Source of the DNA: Mucilaginibacter sp. SMC90
GTDB lineage: Bacteria; Bacteroidota; Bacteroidia; Sphingobacteriales; Sphingobacteriaceae
Assembly (NCBI RefSeq): GCF_022811725.1
Contig: NZ_CP094527.1
Location: forward strand, 7,936,001-8,000,000
Length of the DNA stretch: 64,000 nucleotides
Direction of reading: 5' to 3'
Shown: positions 48,561 to 58,182 of the stretch, one piece after another
Layout of the letters: each line of letters starts with the position of its first letter
Position numbering within the stretch: the stretch's first letter is position 1
The notes under the pieces: generated by a model
Databases searched by the model: none
Told to the model about the DNA's origin: nothing
Seen by the model: only the letters and a program-made list of their open reading frames with translations
Made by a program: the position numbers and the translations under genes

Positions 48561-49886
48561 TTATTGGATGTTAATGCTGTTGGTTATCTGTTTTAACATG
48601 ATCTCGGCCTGTTTGCTTTGATATTGTGCAGCAAAAAACTTTGATTGGGCATCAAGATAATTGCGTTGTGCTTCCCTTACCTCAAGCGGGGTAATATTCC
48701 CTAACTTATATTTATCAAGCGTAATATCCAGGTTTTTTTTATTGAGGTTAACATTTGATTCTTCCAGCTTTACCAAATCAAGTCCCGACAGGTAAACCAC
48801 AAAAAGGCTGCTGATCTGGCTTTCAATATTTAGCTTGGTTTGCTTGGCATTGATGCTGGCATTGTCAATCTGGATCTTAGCATTCTTTTCGCGCCGGTTT
48901 TGGTTAAAGCCATTGAAAATGTTGATGCTTGCAGTAAGGCCATAATTAAACCCATGCACGTTTTGCGACAGGGTGAAGCCCGCCGGGGTTTTGCTGTTAC
49001 TAAACGTATAGCCCGATGTTACCCCCACCTGCGGATACCTTGTAGCACGTACCTGTTTAAGGTTAATTTCGGCCAAACGCTGGTTTATTTGTGCCGAAAG
49101 GATAGCCGGGTTTTGTAATTGCGCATTGTTAAGCACATCGGCCAGCGCCAGTTTCTCATCAACAATAATGGTATCAGCAACAGAAAAATCAGTTTGCAGA
49201 TCGCGGATGAGCATTTGGTTTAGCTGTATTTTGGTTGTCCGGAATTGCTGGTATTGAATTACAAGATTACCTGTATCCGTATTGAGGTTAACCTGGGCAT
49301 TCAACACTTCCAGTCTTGAGGCACGGCCCACAGCAAATTTATCGTTAGCGATGCGCAATTGCGTACGCGAAATATCTATAGCACCCTTCAATGCTTTAAT
49401 CTGCTCGTTTTGGCTAATCAGGCTATAATAAGTATCAATAACACTGGCTACCGTTCTTTGTACAGTATCCTGTAGCTGCAATATTCCCAGTTTATCTGTT
49501 TGCTTTAGCTGATCATAATTGGCAAACATGGCAAAGCCGTCAAAAATTGTCCAGTTAAGGTTTACACCGTAATTATTGTTGGAGTTTTTGGCATTACGGA
49601 TATTGTTGATAGTACCATCATTACGGGTTTGCTTGGTGGTTTGACGGCTGTTGTTATCAGTAAAGTCGCCGGTAAGTGAGGGTAAGATCCCCGCATTGCC
49701 AAGCGTAACATTATTTGATGCTATGGTTGAGTTGTTTTGCGACAACTTAATATTATAGTTATTCTTCAGCGCAATTTCTACCGCATCTTTCAGCGTAAGT
49801 AGTGGCTGCTCAGGCTGCTGGGCTTTCGCAATGGCCGATACCATTGCGAAAGAAATTACCAGACAAGCTATTTTCTTGATCATCAT
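48561..49886 (-). CDS. TolC-family outer-membrane efflux protein
   Basis: 441 aa with signal peptide (cleavage near IAKAQ). Two OEP repeats of long helices with strands between, for example LKDAVEIALKNNYNIKLSQN at the start and LDKYKLGNITPLEVREAQRNYLDAQ at the end. It forms a trimeric channel with the RND pump and adaptor encoded just upstream (6-bp gaps). Confidence 0.93.
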   Translation of the reverse strand: MMIKKIACLVISFAMVSAIAKAQQPEQPLLTLKDAVEIALKNNYNIKLSQNNSTIASNNVTLGNAGILPSLTGDFTDNNSRQTTKQTRNDGTINNIRNAKNSNNNYGVNLNWTIFDGFAMFANYDQLKQTDKLGILQLQDTVQRTVASVIDTYYSLISQNEQIKALKGAIDISRTQLRIANDKFAVGRASRLEVLNAQVNLNTDTGNLVIQYQQFRTTKIQLNQMLIRDLQTDFSVADTIIVDEKLALADVLNNAQLQNPAILSAQINQRLAEINLKQVRATRYPQVGVTSGYTFSNSKTPAGFTLSQNVHGFNYGLTASINIFNGFNQNRREKNAKIQIDNASINAKQTKLNIESQISSLFVVYLSGLDLVKLEESNVNLNKKNLDITLDKYKLGNITPLEVREAQRNYLDAQSKFFAAQYQSKQAEIMLKQITNSINIQ

Positions 49887-49892
49887 ATTAAA

Positions 49893-52800
49893 TTACAGGT
49901 TTTCGATCAGTTTAGGTTCAAGGTGATGCGGATGACGTGCGGCTTCGGCCATTTCAGCTTCGGCAGCCATATCTTCAGGATCATGGTCGTGATCTTTACG
50001 GCTTTTGGCGGCCAGTAACAGGTACATCATCGGAATAATGTAAAGCGTTAGCACCAATGAAAAAAGCATCCCGCCCATAATAACAATCCCTAATGATACA
50101 CGGCTTTTTGCGCCGGCCCCCAATGCAAATGCGATAGGCACGGCACCCAGCACTACGGCTAAGCTTGTCATCAATATCGGGCGCAAGCGGGCTGTTGCAG
50201 CTTCAACAACCGCCTCATATTTGGCCACGCCCTGTTCCATACGCTGATTGGCAAACTCTACAATCAAAATACCGTTCTTGGTTACCAGCCCTACAAGGGT
50301 GATAATACCGATCTCACTGAAAATATTGAGGGTTTGGTTAAACAGCCACAGTGATAAAAATGCACCGGAAATAGCCAGCGGCACGGTAAGCATCACGATA
50401 AACGGGTCCATAAAGCTTTCAAACTGGGCAGCCAGTACCAGGTAAATCAGCAACAATGCAAAGCCAAAAGCAAAAAGGATATTTGATGACCCCTCTGCAT
50501 AGTCACGTGACGGCCCGCTCAGCGCAGTGCTGAAGGTGTCGTCAAGCAGACTTTTGGAGATCCTGTCCATTTCCTTGATACCATCGCCAACGGTATAGCC
50601 CGGAGCAAGGCCGGCAGAAAGAGTGGCCGACTTGTAACGGTTAAAGTGATAAATAGCCGGAGGCGTAGCACCCTCGGTTGTTTTAACCACGTTATCCAGT
50701 TGTACCAGGGTACCTTTTGTGCTTCGTACATATATAGATTTCAAGTCAAGCGGCTGATCACGATGAGCGCGGTCAACCTGTGCTATTACCTGGTACTGCT
50801 TGCCGTTTATCAGGAAATAATCCAAACGGCCCGCACTATAGTACAGTTGCAATGTTTGGGCAATATCATCAACCGAAACACCTAAATCGCGGGCACGCTC
50901 ACGGTCGGTAACCACGCGCAGCTCGGGCTTGGTAAATTTCAGGTTAACATCCGTTCCCTGGAAAACCGGACTCTTTGATACCTCGGCAAAAAACGTTGGC
51001 AGCACCTTGCGGATCTTTTCAAAATCCTGGTTCTGTATTACGTATTGCACCGGTAACGATGTTTTTGACCCCGAACCGCCACCGCTTATGGTTTGTTCCT
51101 GTACCACAATAGCACGGGCATCGGGCATTTTTCTCAGCTTGGCGTTAAGCCAGTCTGCAAGCTCCTGCTGTGTCCGCTTCCGTTCGTCGGGAGCAACAAG
51201 GCCTACCCTGCCGAAACCGGTATTTGAAGCGCCGCCACCACCAAACGATGGCGAAACGATTTCAAGGTTAACGTTTGATTCCGGAATTGAATCCTCAACC
51301 AGGTTAGATACCTTGTCCATGTACTTGGTCATGTATTCGTAGGTTGCACCTTCCGACCCGGTAACACTATAACGAAGCAGGCTACGGTCATCAAGCGGGG
51401 CAAGCTCTGACGGGATAACCCGAACCAGGACACCGATGATAATGATCGACGCGGCCAGGATAGCAAATGATATCCACTTACGCTTCATAAACTTAACAAG
51501 CGACTCGGAATACGAGTTGATCATATTTACAAAGAAAGGCTCTGTTCTTTCATAGAACTTTGATTTCTTTTGGTTTTTGCGGATCAGCTTTACGTTAAGC
51601 ATCGGGGTTAACGACAGGGATACGAATGCAGATATCAACACCGCCCCGGCCACCACCACCGCAAACTCACGGAATAAACGGCCTGTAAAGCCCTGTAAAA
51701 ACACAATCGGTAAAAACACCGCCGCCAGCGTAACAGATGTGGATACTACCGCGAAAAAGATTTCGGCCGAACCCTCAAAAGCCGCCTTGCGGATTGCCAT
51801 ACCGGCCTCAACTTTTTTGTAGATATTTTCCGTTACCACAATACCATCATCCACGACCAGGCCCGTTGCCAGTACTATCCCCAAAAGGGTTAATATATTG
51901 ATAGAAAATCCAAAAATGTACATGATAAAGAATGCACCGATCAATGATACCGGGATGTCTATCAGCGGACGGAAAGCGATCAGCCAATCGCGGAAGAAAA
52001 GGTAAATGATAATTACCACAAGCACAAAAGCCACAATCAACGTTTCCTGTACTTCAGATATCGATTGGTTAATGAACTTTGTATTATCTAAGGCTACTTT
52101 TACCGAAATATCGGGAGGAAGATCTTTTTTGATCTGCTCCAAACGGGTGTAAAAATCCTTGGCAATCTGTACATAGTTAGCACCCGGTTGCGGCACCAGG
52201 GCCAAACCAACCATCGGCACGCCCGATTCTTTAAATATGGTTTCTTCGTTTGCCGAACCCAGCACAGCATAACCTATATCGCTCAGCCTGATCACCCGGC
52301 TGCTATCTGCACGGATAATGAGGTTATTAAAATCTTTTTCGGTTGCCAGTTTACCCAGGGCCCTGATGGTAACTTCGGTATTATTACCTTCAATTTTACC
52401 TGCGGGCAGCTCCACGTTCTCTTTAGCTAATGCCGCACCAATATCGGTAGCTGTAACACCAAGGGCCGAAAGCTTGTTGGGGTCGATCCAAAGGCGCATA
52501 GCGTACTGACGCTGTCCCTGCACGTTGATGGTACTCACCCCGGGGATGGTTTGCAATCCCTCCAATAACACATTTTCCGCATAATCATCCAGTTGGTTTA
52601 TGTTACGCGTATTACTGCTTACGGTGAGGGTGATGATCTGGTCGGCGCTGGCATCGGCCTTGGTTACTACCGGCGGGGCATTAATATCCTGCGGCAACTG
52701 GCGCTGGGCCTGCCCCACTTTGTCGCGCACGTCGTTAGCGGCAGTTTCCAGATCGGCATCAAGGTCAAACTCAACCGTGATGTTACTTTGACCAACCGAA

Positions 52801-53051
52801 CTTGTTGACGATATGTTACGGATACCAGGTACACCGTTGATTGATTTTTCAAGCGGCTCCGTTATCTGCGATTCAATTACATCGGCATTGGCACCAGAAT
52901 AACTGGTGGATACCGAAATAATTGGAGGGTCTACCGAGGGAAAATCCCTCACCCCTAAAAACTTATAGCCGATAATGCCAAATACAACAATAACCACAGA
53001 CATTACTGTTGCCAATACCGGCCGTTTAATACTTACTGAGGATAAACTCAT
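49893..53051 (-). CDS. RND efflux transporter, HAE1-like inner-membrane pump
   Basis: 1052 aa, full length. Twelve-helix RND layout with two large periplasmic loops; first helix LATVMSVVIVVFGIIGYKFLG. The proton-relay TM4 segment reads GIVLATGLVVDDGIVVTENI with the two Asp. The second half repeats the fold (AAQFESFMDPFIVMLTVPLAISG). Short His-rich tail (AARHPHH). Exports hydrophobic compounds using proton flow; substrate unknown. Confidence 0.96.
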   Translation of the reverse strand: MSLSSVSIKRPVLATVMSVVIVVFGIIGYKFLGVRDFPSVDPPIISVSTSYSGANADVIESQITEPLEKSINGVPGIRNISSTSSVGQSNITVEFDLDADLETAANDVRDKVGQAQRQLPQDINAPPVVTKADASADQIITLTVSSNTRNINQLDDYAENVLLEGLQTIPGVSTINVQGQRQYAMRLWIDPNKLSALGVTATDIGAALAKENVELPAGKIEGNNTEVTIRALGKLATEKDFNNLIIRADSSRVIRLSDIGYAVLGSANEETIFKESGVPMVGLALVPQPGANYVQIAKDFYTRLEQIKKDLPPDISVKVALDNTKFINQSISEVQETLIVAFVLVVIIIYLFFRDWLIAFRPLIDIPVSLIGAFFIMYIFGFSINILTLLGIVLATGLVVDDGIVVTENIYKKVEAGMAIRKAAFEGSAEIFFAVVSTSVTLAAVFLPIVFLQGFTGRLFREFAVVVAGAVLISAFVSLSLTPMLNVKLIRKNQKKSKFYERTEPFFVNMINSYSESLVKFMKRKWISFAILAASIIIIGVLVRVIPSELAPLDDRSLLRYSVTGSEGATYEYMTKYMDKVSNLVEDSIPESNVNLEIVSPSFGGGGASNTGFGRVGLVAPDERKRTQQELADWLNAKLRKMPDARAIVVQEQTISGGGSGSKTSLPVQYVIQNQDFEKIRKVLPTFFAEVSKSPVFQGTDVNLKFTKPELRVVTDRERARDLGVSVDDIAQTLQLYYSAGRLDYFLINGKQYQVIAQVDRAHRDQPLDLKSIYVRSTKGTLVQLDNVVKTTEGATPPAIYHFNRYKSATLSAGLAPGYTVGDGIKEMDRISKSLLDDTFSTALSGPSRDYAEGSSNILFAFGFALLLIYLVLAAQFESFMDPFIVMLTVPLAISGAFLSLWLFNQTLNIFSEIGIITLVGLVTKNGILIVEFANQRMEQGVAKYEAVVEAATARLRPILMTSLAVVLGAVPIAFALGAGAKSRVSLGIVIMGGMLFSLVLTLYIIPMMYLLLAAKSRKDHDHDPEDMAAEAEMAEAARHPHHLEPKLIENL

Positions 53052-53057
53052 AATGGT

Positions 53058-54140
53058 TTATTTAATAACTTTTAAAATTTTCAAAGGCACTTTTGGTCGC
53101 ATTTGTATCAGGCCGGATACCACCACGCTATCGCCGGGATTTAAGCCTTCTATAACCTGGATCTTAGTATCTGTGCGCAAATCTGTCTTTACTGGTTTTG
53201 ATACCGCAATGCCATTATGGTAAATCCAAACCAGGCTGCTTTTTAAATCCGGAATAACCGCTTCTGTTGGCAGCAAAATGGTTTTGGGGATTTGATCAAG
53301 TGTTAAATTGATTTTGGCAAAACTACCTGCAGTAAGGATCCCTTTGGGGTTTGGTGCTTTGGCACGCACAGTAATAGTACGTGAGCTGGCATCAATTGAT
53401 GGATCGATAGCATACACAGTACCCACAAAGTTCTCCATCGAACTTTCGGTTTTGAACCTGATCTTGCTGCCCGGGCCAAGTATGGAAAGGTATCTTTCAG
53501 GCACTGCAAATGTTACTTTTGCCGGATCGATATTAACCAAATTGGCAATTGGCGATGATGGTGACAGGTAACTGCCGGGGCTCACATTCCTTAAACCGAT
53601 AGTGCCCGAAAAAGGTGCACGGATCTCGGTGCGGCTTATCTGTGCTTTGATCACATCTGCCGCCGCCTTTAACGAGTTTAGCGATGTTAATGACGTATCG
53701 TATTCTTCCTGGCTTATGGCTTCTTTTTGAAGTAACTGGCGGTTGCGGCTTTCCTGCTGTTTAGCCAATGCCACCTGGTATTGGTTTTGCTGTAACGATG
53801 CTTCCAGATCCTGGTTATAAACTTTAACCAGCAACTGACCTTTTGTTACTTTAGTGCCTTCGTTAAAATATATGCCGGTAATATTACCTGCGGTTTGGCT
53901 TATCAGGCTTACCTTTTCATTGGCATCAATAGTGCCGGTTATATCAATGATGTTATTTACGGCGGTGTCTTTAACTATCATAACGTTAACTCCTACCGGG
54001 CCGCCTCCTTTTTTCTTGTCGCCCTTACCCGAAGCCATGGCCGCGGCCGATTTCTTTGCGCCCTCGCTAAAAAATTTGTTGTAAATTAAATAGGCAACCA
54101 GCAGGGCCAGTGCCGTGTAAATAATATATTTCGTTTTCAT
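53058..54140 (-). CDS. RND efflux adaptor (membrane fusion protein)
   Basis: 360 aa. N-terminal membrane anchor at about 5-24, a Lys/Gly-rich linker, then lipoyl-like half GTIDANEKVSLISQTAGNITGIYFNEGTKV, a short alpha-hairpin, and the second lipoyl half (IRAPFSGTIGLRNVSPGSYL), beta-barrel and C-terminal domain. It joins the pump to TolC. First structural gene after the MarR regulator. Confidence 0.93.
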   Translation of the reverse strand: MKTKYIIYTALALLVAYLIYNKFFSEGAKKSAAAMASGKGDKKKGGGPVGVNVMIVKDTAVNNIIDITGTIDANEKVSLISQTAGNITGIYFNEGTKVTKGQLLVKVYNQDLEASLQQNQYQVALAKQQESRNRQLLQKEAISQEEYDTSLTSLNSLKAAADVIKAQISRTEIRAPFSGTIGLRNVSPGSYLSPSSPIANLVNIDPAKVTFAVPERYLSILGPGSKIRFKTESSMENFVGTVYAIDPSIDASSRTITVRAKAPNPKGILTAGSFAKINLTLDQIPKTILLPTEAVIPDLKSSLVWIYHNGIAVSKPVKTDLRTDTKIQVIEGLNPGDSVVVSGLIQMRPKVPLKILKVIK

Positions 54141-54147
54141 ACTTTGT

Positions 54148-54615
54148 TTAATCCGTGTGTGATTTAGCTTGTAGGGTTGTTTCGGGTGATATTAATGGGT
54201 TTAAATTGTTGTGCATTCGGGCAAGTACGCTTTCAAACACCTGCATATCGGCATCAGATATGCCTTCGGTGGTATCTGAATTAATATTTTCAAACGTTTC
54301 GACGATCTGGGGTACCGCCTGTTTTGCTTTATCGGTAACCCTGAGTAATTGCTGCCTCCTGTCGTTCGGGTTATTTTCGCGGTAAACAAAACCCTTTTCG
54401 GTAAGCAGGTTAATGATGCTCACCATGGCCGATTTATCCTTGCCCAGTATTTGCGCCAGCGCGTTCTGTGTAAGCTGACCGTCGTGAAAATAAATGAGCG
54501 AAAGTATGTAATGGTACCTGGTAACATCCAGGTGAGTGGTATGTTTCACCAGTACATCCAGATACAATTTACCTAAGCGGATCAGCTTGCGCGAAATAGG
54601 TTCAATCAGTTCCAT
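54148..54615 (-). CDS. MarR-family regulator of the efflux operon
   Basis: 155 aa. Winged helix with LTQNALAQILGKDKSAMVSIINLLTEKGFVYRENNPNDRRQQLLRVTDKA, the usual MarR recognition helix and wing. It is the first gene of the operon and probably represses it; a palindromic candidate operator lies 43 bp upstream. Confidence 0.92.
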   Translation of the reverse strand: MELIEPISRKLIRLGKLYLDVLVKHTTHLDVTRYHYILSLIYFHDGQLTQNALAQILGKDKSAMVSIINLLTEKGFVYRENNPNDRRQQLLRVTDKAKQAVPQIVETFENINSDTTEGISDADMQVFESVLARMHNNLNPLISPETTLQAKSHTD

Positions 54616-54657
54616 TGATTTAAAATCGATGTAAAACTAACAGCATAATATTAACAA

Positions 54658-54676
54658 TAGTTGCATGTATCAACCA
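54658..54676. promoter_or_regulatory. Candidate MarR operator
   Basis: TAGTTG-catgtat-CAACCA: 5 of 6 arm bases paired, about 43-61 bp upstream of the MarR start and also upstream of the divergent M61 gene. Confidence 0.55.
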
Positions 54677-54748
54677 TTTTACAACCCTGTTTTGGGCACC
54701 ATAACACCACATACATAACTGATTATATAATTTTTTTAAATTGCGGCC

Positions 54749-56551
54749 ATGAAACTGACCAACCTACGCACGTTATTTTTTCTAACGCTTTTAATTATGA
54801 GTACTACCATCAGCAAGGCGGCCGCCAACGCTCAGATCATCTACAATGTTTCGTTTCCTGAAGCCCAGGCCCATTATGCTGATATTGAAATGCATATCAC
54901 CGGCCTTCAGCAAAACACGCTTGAACTTAAAATGCCGGTATGGACACCCGGCTCATACCTGGTACGCGAGTTTGCTAAAAACATCGAATCGTTAAACGCC
55001 GAAACCAATGGCAAACCCATTGCAGCACCCAAGGTCAATAAAAACACCTGGCAAATTGTTACAAAAGGAATTTCGTCGGTAACGGTAAAATACAGGGTTT
55101 ATGCATTTGAACTTTCTGTACGTACCAGCTTTATTGATGCATCACATGGCTTTCTGTCAACCAGCGGTATTTTCATTTACCCGGCAAGCATGCTGCATTC
55201 GCCGGCTATTATCCATATCAAACCTTACAAAAACTGGGATAAGGTTTCAACCAGTTTAGAGATGGTAAATAACGATCCTTTTACCCGCCTGTCGCCAAAT
55301 TTTGATATCCTGTTTGATTCGCCTATTGAAGTGGGAAACCAGGATGTTTTTGGTTTTGATGCATCAGGGGTTCATTATGAAATTTGCATGTACGGCGGCG
55401 GTAACTATGATAAGGAAAAATTAACAGCCGATGTACATAAAATTGTGGATCAGGAAACGGCTGTTTTTGGCGAAAACCCCAATAAACACTATGTATTCAT
55501 TGTACACAACCGCCAGCGTAACGGCGGTGGCCTTGAGCACCTGAGCTCAACAGTTTTAGGCGCATCACGTGATAATTATGCTAATGACAAAGGTTACCAA
55601 AGCTTTTTAGGCCTCGTGGCACACGAACATTTTCATTTGTGGAATGTAAAACGCCTGCGCCCCATTGTATTAGGTCCGTTTGATTATGACAATGAAAACT
55701 ACACCACCAACCTATGGATAGCAGAGGGCTTTACTGAGTATTACCAGGGTATTATTGTTAGGCGCACGCAGTTGTTCCCGGTCGAAAATTACTTTGATGT
55801 TTTGGAAGGCGAATTTAACATACTTGAAAACCTGCCAGGCAAAGACGTTCAAACCGTAGCCGAATCAAGTTTCGACGCCTGGATCAAGGCTTACCGCCCT
55901 AATGAAAATTCAAACAATACCACCATATCATACTACAACAAAGGAGCTATTATTGGAATGATGCTCGATTTGGAGATCATCAACGACAGCAAAGGCAAAT
56001 ACTCCTTAGATGATGCAATGAAATACATGTACACCCAGTACTATAAAATTAAGAAACGCGGTTATACCGATGCTGAATTTAAAGCCGCCTTTGAAAAATT
56101 CGCGGGCAAAAAACTGGATGATTTTTATGCTAAATATATCAATGGCTTAACCCCTGTAGATTATAATAAATACTTAGGCTATGCCGGTTATAAAGTGGTT
56201 GATGAGCTGGCTGATAAAAATGATGCTGCTTTAGGTGTTACTACGGTAACAACCGCAGGCAAAAAAGTAATAGTAACCGGGGTACAGCGCGGCACATCAG
56301 CTTATATTGATGGCATTAACGTAAACGACGAGATCACCGCTATTGACGGCGCACCGGTTACAGATGCAGCTGCCATGATCAACGGCAAAAACCCGGGTGA
56401 TAAAATCGAGGTAACCGTAACCCGCGACGGACAAGCAATGACCTTACCAGTTACTCTGTTAAAAAGCAACCGTGTTAAATACAATATTGTAACCATTGAC
56501 GGCCCGACTGCGCAGCAATTGGCTGTAAGGAAAAAGTGGCTGAGCTTGTAA
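54749..56551 (+). CDS. M61-family metallopeptidase with PDZ domain
   Basis: 600 aa with a signal peptide (cleavage near AANAQ). Beta-sandwich N-terminal domain (M61 N), then the thermolysin-like domain with HEHFH at 292-296 and WIAEGFTEYY for the third ligand Glu; then a PDZ domain near the end (GTSAYIDGINVNDEITAIDG). M61 enzymes prefer Gly/Ala N-termini (glycyl aminopeptidase). Acts in the periplasm or at the surface. Divergent from the efflux operon. Confidence 0.92.
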   Translation: MKLTNLRTLFFLTLLIMSTTISKAAANAQIIYNVSFPEAQAHYADIEMHITGLQQNTLELKMPVWTPGSYLVREFAKNIESLNAETNGKPIAAPKVNKNTWQIVTKGISSVTVKYRVYAFELSVRTSFIDASHGFLSTSGIFIYPASMLHSPAIIHIKPYKNWDKVSTSLEMVNNDPFTRLSPNFDILFDSPIEVGNQDVFGFDASGVHYEICMYGGGNYDKEKLTADVHKIVDQETAVFGENPNKHYVFIVHNRQRNGGGLEHLSSTVLGASRDNYANDKGYQSFLGLVAHEHFHLWNVKRLRPIVLGPFDYDNENYTTNLWIAEGFTEYYQGIIVRRTQLFPVENYFDVLEGEFNILENLPGKDVQTVAESSFDAWIKAYRPNENSNNTTISYYNKGAIIGMMLDLEIINDSKGKYSLDDAMKYMYTQYYKIKKRGYTDAEFKAAFEKFAGKKLDDFYAKYINGLTPVDYNKYLGYAGYKVVDELADKNDAALGVTTVTTAGKKVIVTGVQRGTSAYIDGINVNDEITAIDGAPVTDAAAMINGKNPGDKIEVTVTRDGQAMTLPVTLLKSNRVKYNIVTIDGPTAQQLAVRKKWLSL

Positions 56552-56571
56552 GAATTGTTTTTTTTATAGAA

Positions 56572-56602
56572 GAGGCCGGCTGCAAAGCGGGCCTTTCTTG
56601 TT
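56572..56602 (+). terminator. Terminator after the M61 gene
   Basis: AGGCCGGCT-gcaa-AGCGGGCCT with one mismatch, followed by TTCTTGTTT. Confidence 0.65.
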
Positions 56603-56670
56603 TAATACCACATCTCGCCTCCTCAACAAAAAATTAAAATATTAACGCATAAATTATATTTTTATAGCTT

Positions 56671-57993
56671 ATGCCCTCTGCAGCCTCATTAAAAAAAATA
56701 CGCCCCATACAGCTTGTAGCTGTTATTTTCTTTACCGTATCCGGCGGCCCCTATGGCCTCGAACCGCTATTGAGTTATGCCGGTGATCATGGCTCATTGA
56801 TCATCTTACTTATAACGCCGTTAATGTGGGATGTACCGGCCATTTTTACAGTACTTGAGCTTAACAGCATGATGCCCATAACCGGCGGCTATTACAGATG
56901 GGTGAAATACGCGCTTGGTACACATTGGGGCTTTATTGAAGGCTGGTGGACCTGGCTTTACACCTTTGTCGATCTTGCCATTTACCCCGTGCTGTTTGTG
57001 CAATATGCCGGATTCTTTTTCCCCGAATTGTTAAATTTTCAAATCCCGGTTTGTTTGGTGATCATCTGGGCATCGGCGGGGTTAAATATTTTAGGCATTA
57101 TGCCAGTGGGCAGGGTTTCGGTATTTTTGAGTGCCGCAGTACTTGCTCCTATTGTATTATTGATAGCATTGGGCATTTATCATCACAGTGGGCCAATGCA
57201 TATCCCCGCAACATCATTAAAAGGGATCACCTTTCCATCGTTTGGCATGGCCTTGTATACGGTAATGTGGAACTGCCTGGGCTGGGATAACGTAACAACT
57301 TATGCCGAAGAGGTTGAAAAACCTGTCCGCTCCTACCTTGTTTCTATTTTTACGGCTTTTGCCCTGGTTATGGTGGTGTACTTTTTTGCCATTTGGGTTG
57401 CCCAACAATCGGGCATTAATCATGATACCTTAACCGAAAACGGCTTCCCCGCGTTAGGAGTGTTGATTGGCGGGCACTGGCTGGGTATTGTTGTTGCAGC
57501 GGGAGGCATGGCCAGCACGCTGGGGATCTATACAGCCGTATTGCTATCGGTATCGCGCGTGCCGCAGGTAATGGCTGAAGACAACCTGCTCCCTAAAGGT
57601 GTTAACAGGCTGCATCCCCGTTTCAAAACACCATTTGTTTCCATCATTATATGCTCTATCGTGGTAAGCTTTATGGTACTGTGGACCTTTGCCGATCTGC
57701 TCATTATTGATGTAACCGTTTACGGTGCCGGACTTTCATTAGAGTATATTGCCCTTGTAAAACTCCGGATCAAAGAACCAATGAAAGAACGCCCATTTCG
57801 CATTCCGCTTAGTGTTACCGGGCTATGTTTTGTTTTGTTGCTGCCATTTATTGTTTACTGTGTTGCGCTTGGGGGCGCTTTGAGTTCTACACCAAAAGCA
57901 CTTTCGGCGGCTATTTTTGCCTTGGTCGCGCTATCAAGTGCAGAAGTAGCATGGCAATTGATCAAGCTCAGCAAACCGGAATTGAAGCAATGA
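56671..57993 (+). CDS. APC-superfamily amino-acid permease
   Basis: 440 aa, about twelve membrane helices. The first helix segment has the unwound Gly-rich motif FFTVSGGPYGLEPLLSYAG, typical of APC transporters, and ITGGYYRWVKYALG follows. No partner genes, so substrate is not clear. Slightly short cytoplasmic tail. Confidence 0.9.
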   Translation: MPSAASLKKIRPIQLVAVIFFTVSGGPYGLEPLLSYAGDHGSLIILLITPLMWDVPAIFTVLELNSMMPITGGYYRWVKYALGTHWGFIEGWWTWLYTFVDLAIYPVLFVQYAGFFFPELLNFQIPVCLVIIWASAGLNILGIMPVGRVSVFLSAAVLAPIVLLIALGIYHHSGPMHIPATSLKGITFPSFGMALYTVMWNCLGWDNVTTYAEEVEKPVRSYLVSIFTAFALVMVVYFFAIWVAQQSGINHDTLTENGFPALGVLIGGHWLGIVVAAGGMASTLGIYTAVLLSVSRVPQVMAEDNLLPKGVNRLHPRFKTPFVSIIICSIVVSFMVLWTFADLLIIDVTVYGAGLSLEYIALVKLRIKEPMKERPFRIPLSVTGLCFVLLLPFIVYCVALGGALSSTPKALSAAIFALVALSSAEVAWQLIKLSKPELKQ

Positions 57994-58182
57994 GTATACA
58001 CGAATTATAATGGCTACCTAATACAATTAGTTCGAATTTCACAAATCGTGACGCAGAAAGAAAATCCATGTAATTCGGTTAATTCGGAAAAATTTGCGTC
58101 AAAAATTTCTTCCTTGCATCGCCGATTGGATAATTGCCGGGGATTTGTGTAAATTCGGTTCTTTCGCAAAATTTCTATCAAT
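57994..58182. other. Spacer with AATTCGGTT-type direct repeats
   Basis: No gene. AATTCGGTTAATTCGG and AAATTCGGTTCTTTCGC with GCGTCAAAAATTTCTT/CGCAAAATTTC form a weak imperfect repeat. Confidence 0.35.

Noticed and set aside
58014..58060. tRNA-like TTCGAATTTCAC segment
   Set aside because: No acceptor stem or anticodon arm can be folded around it.
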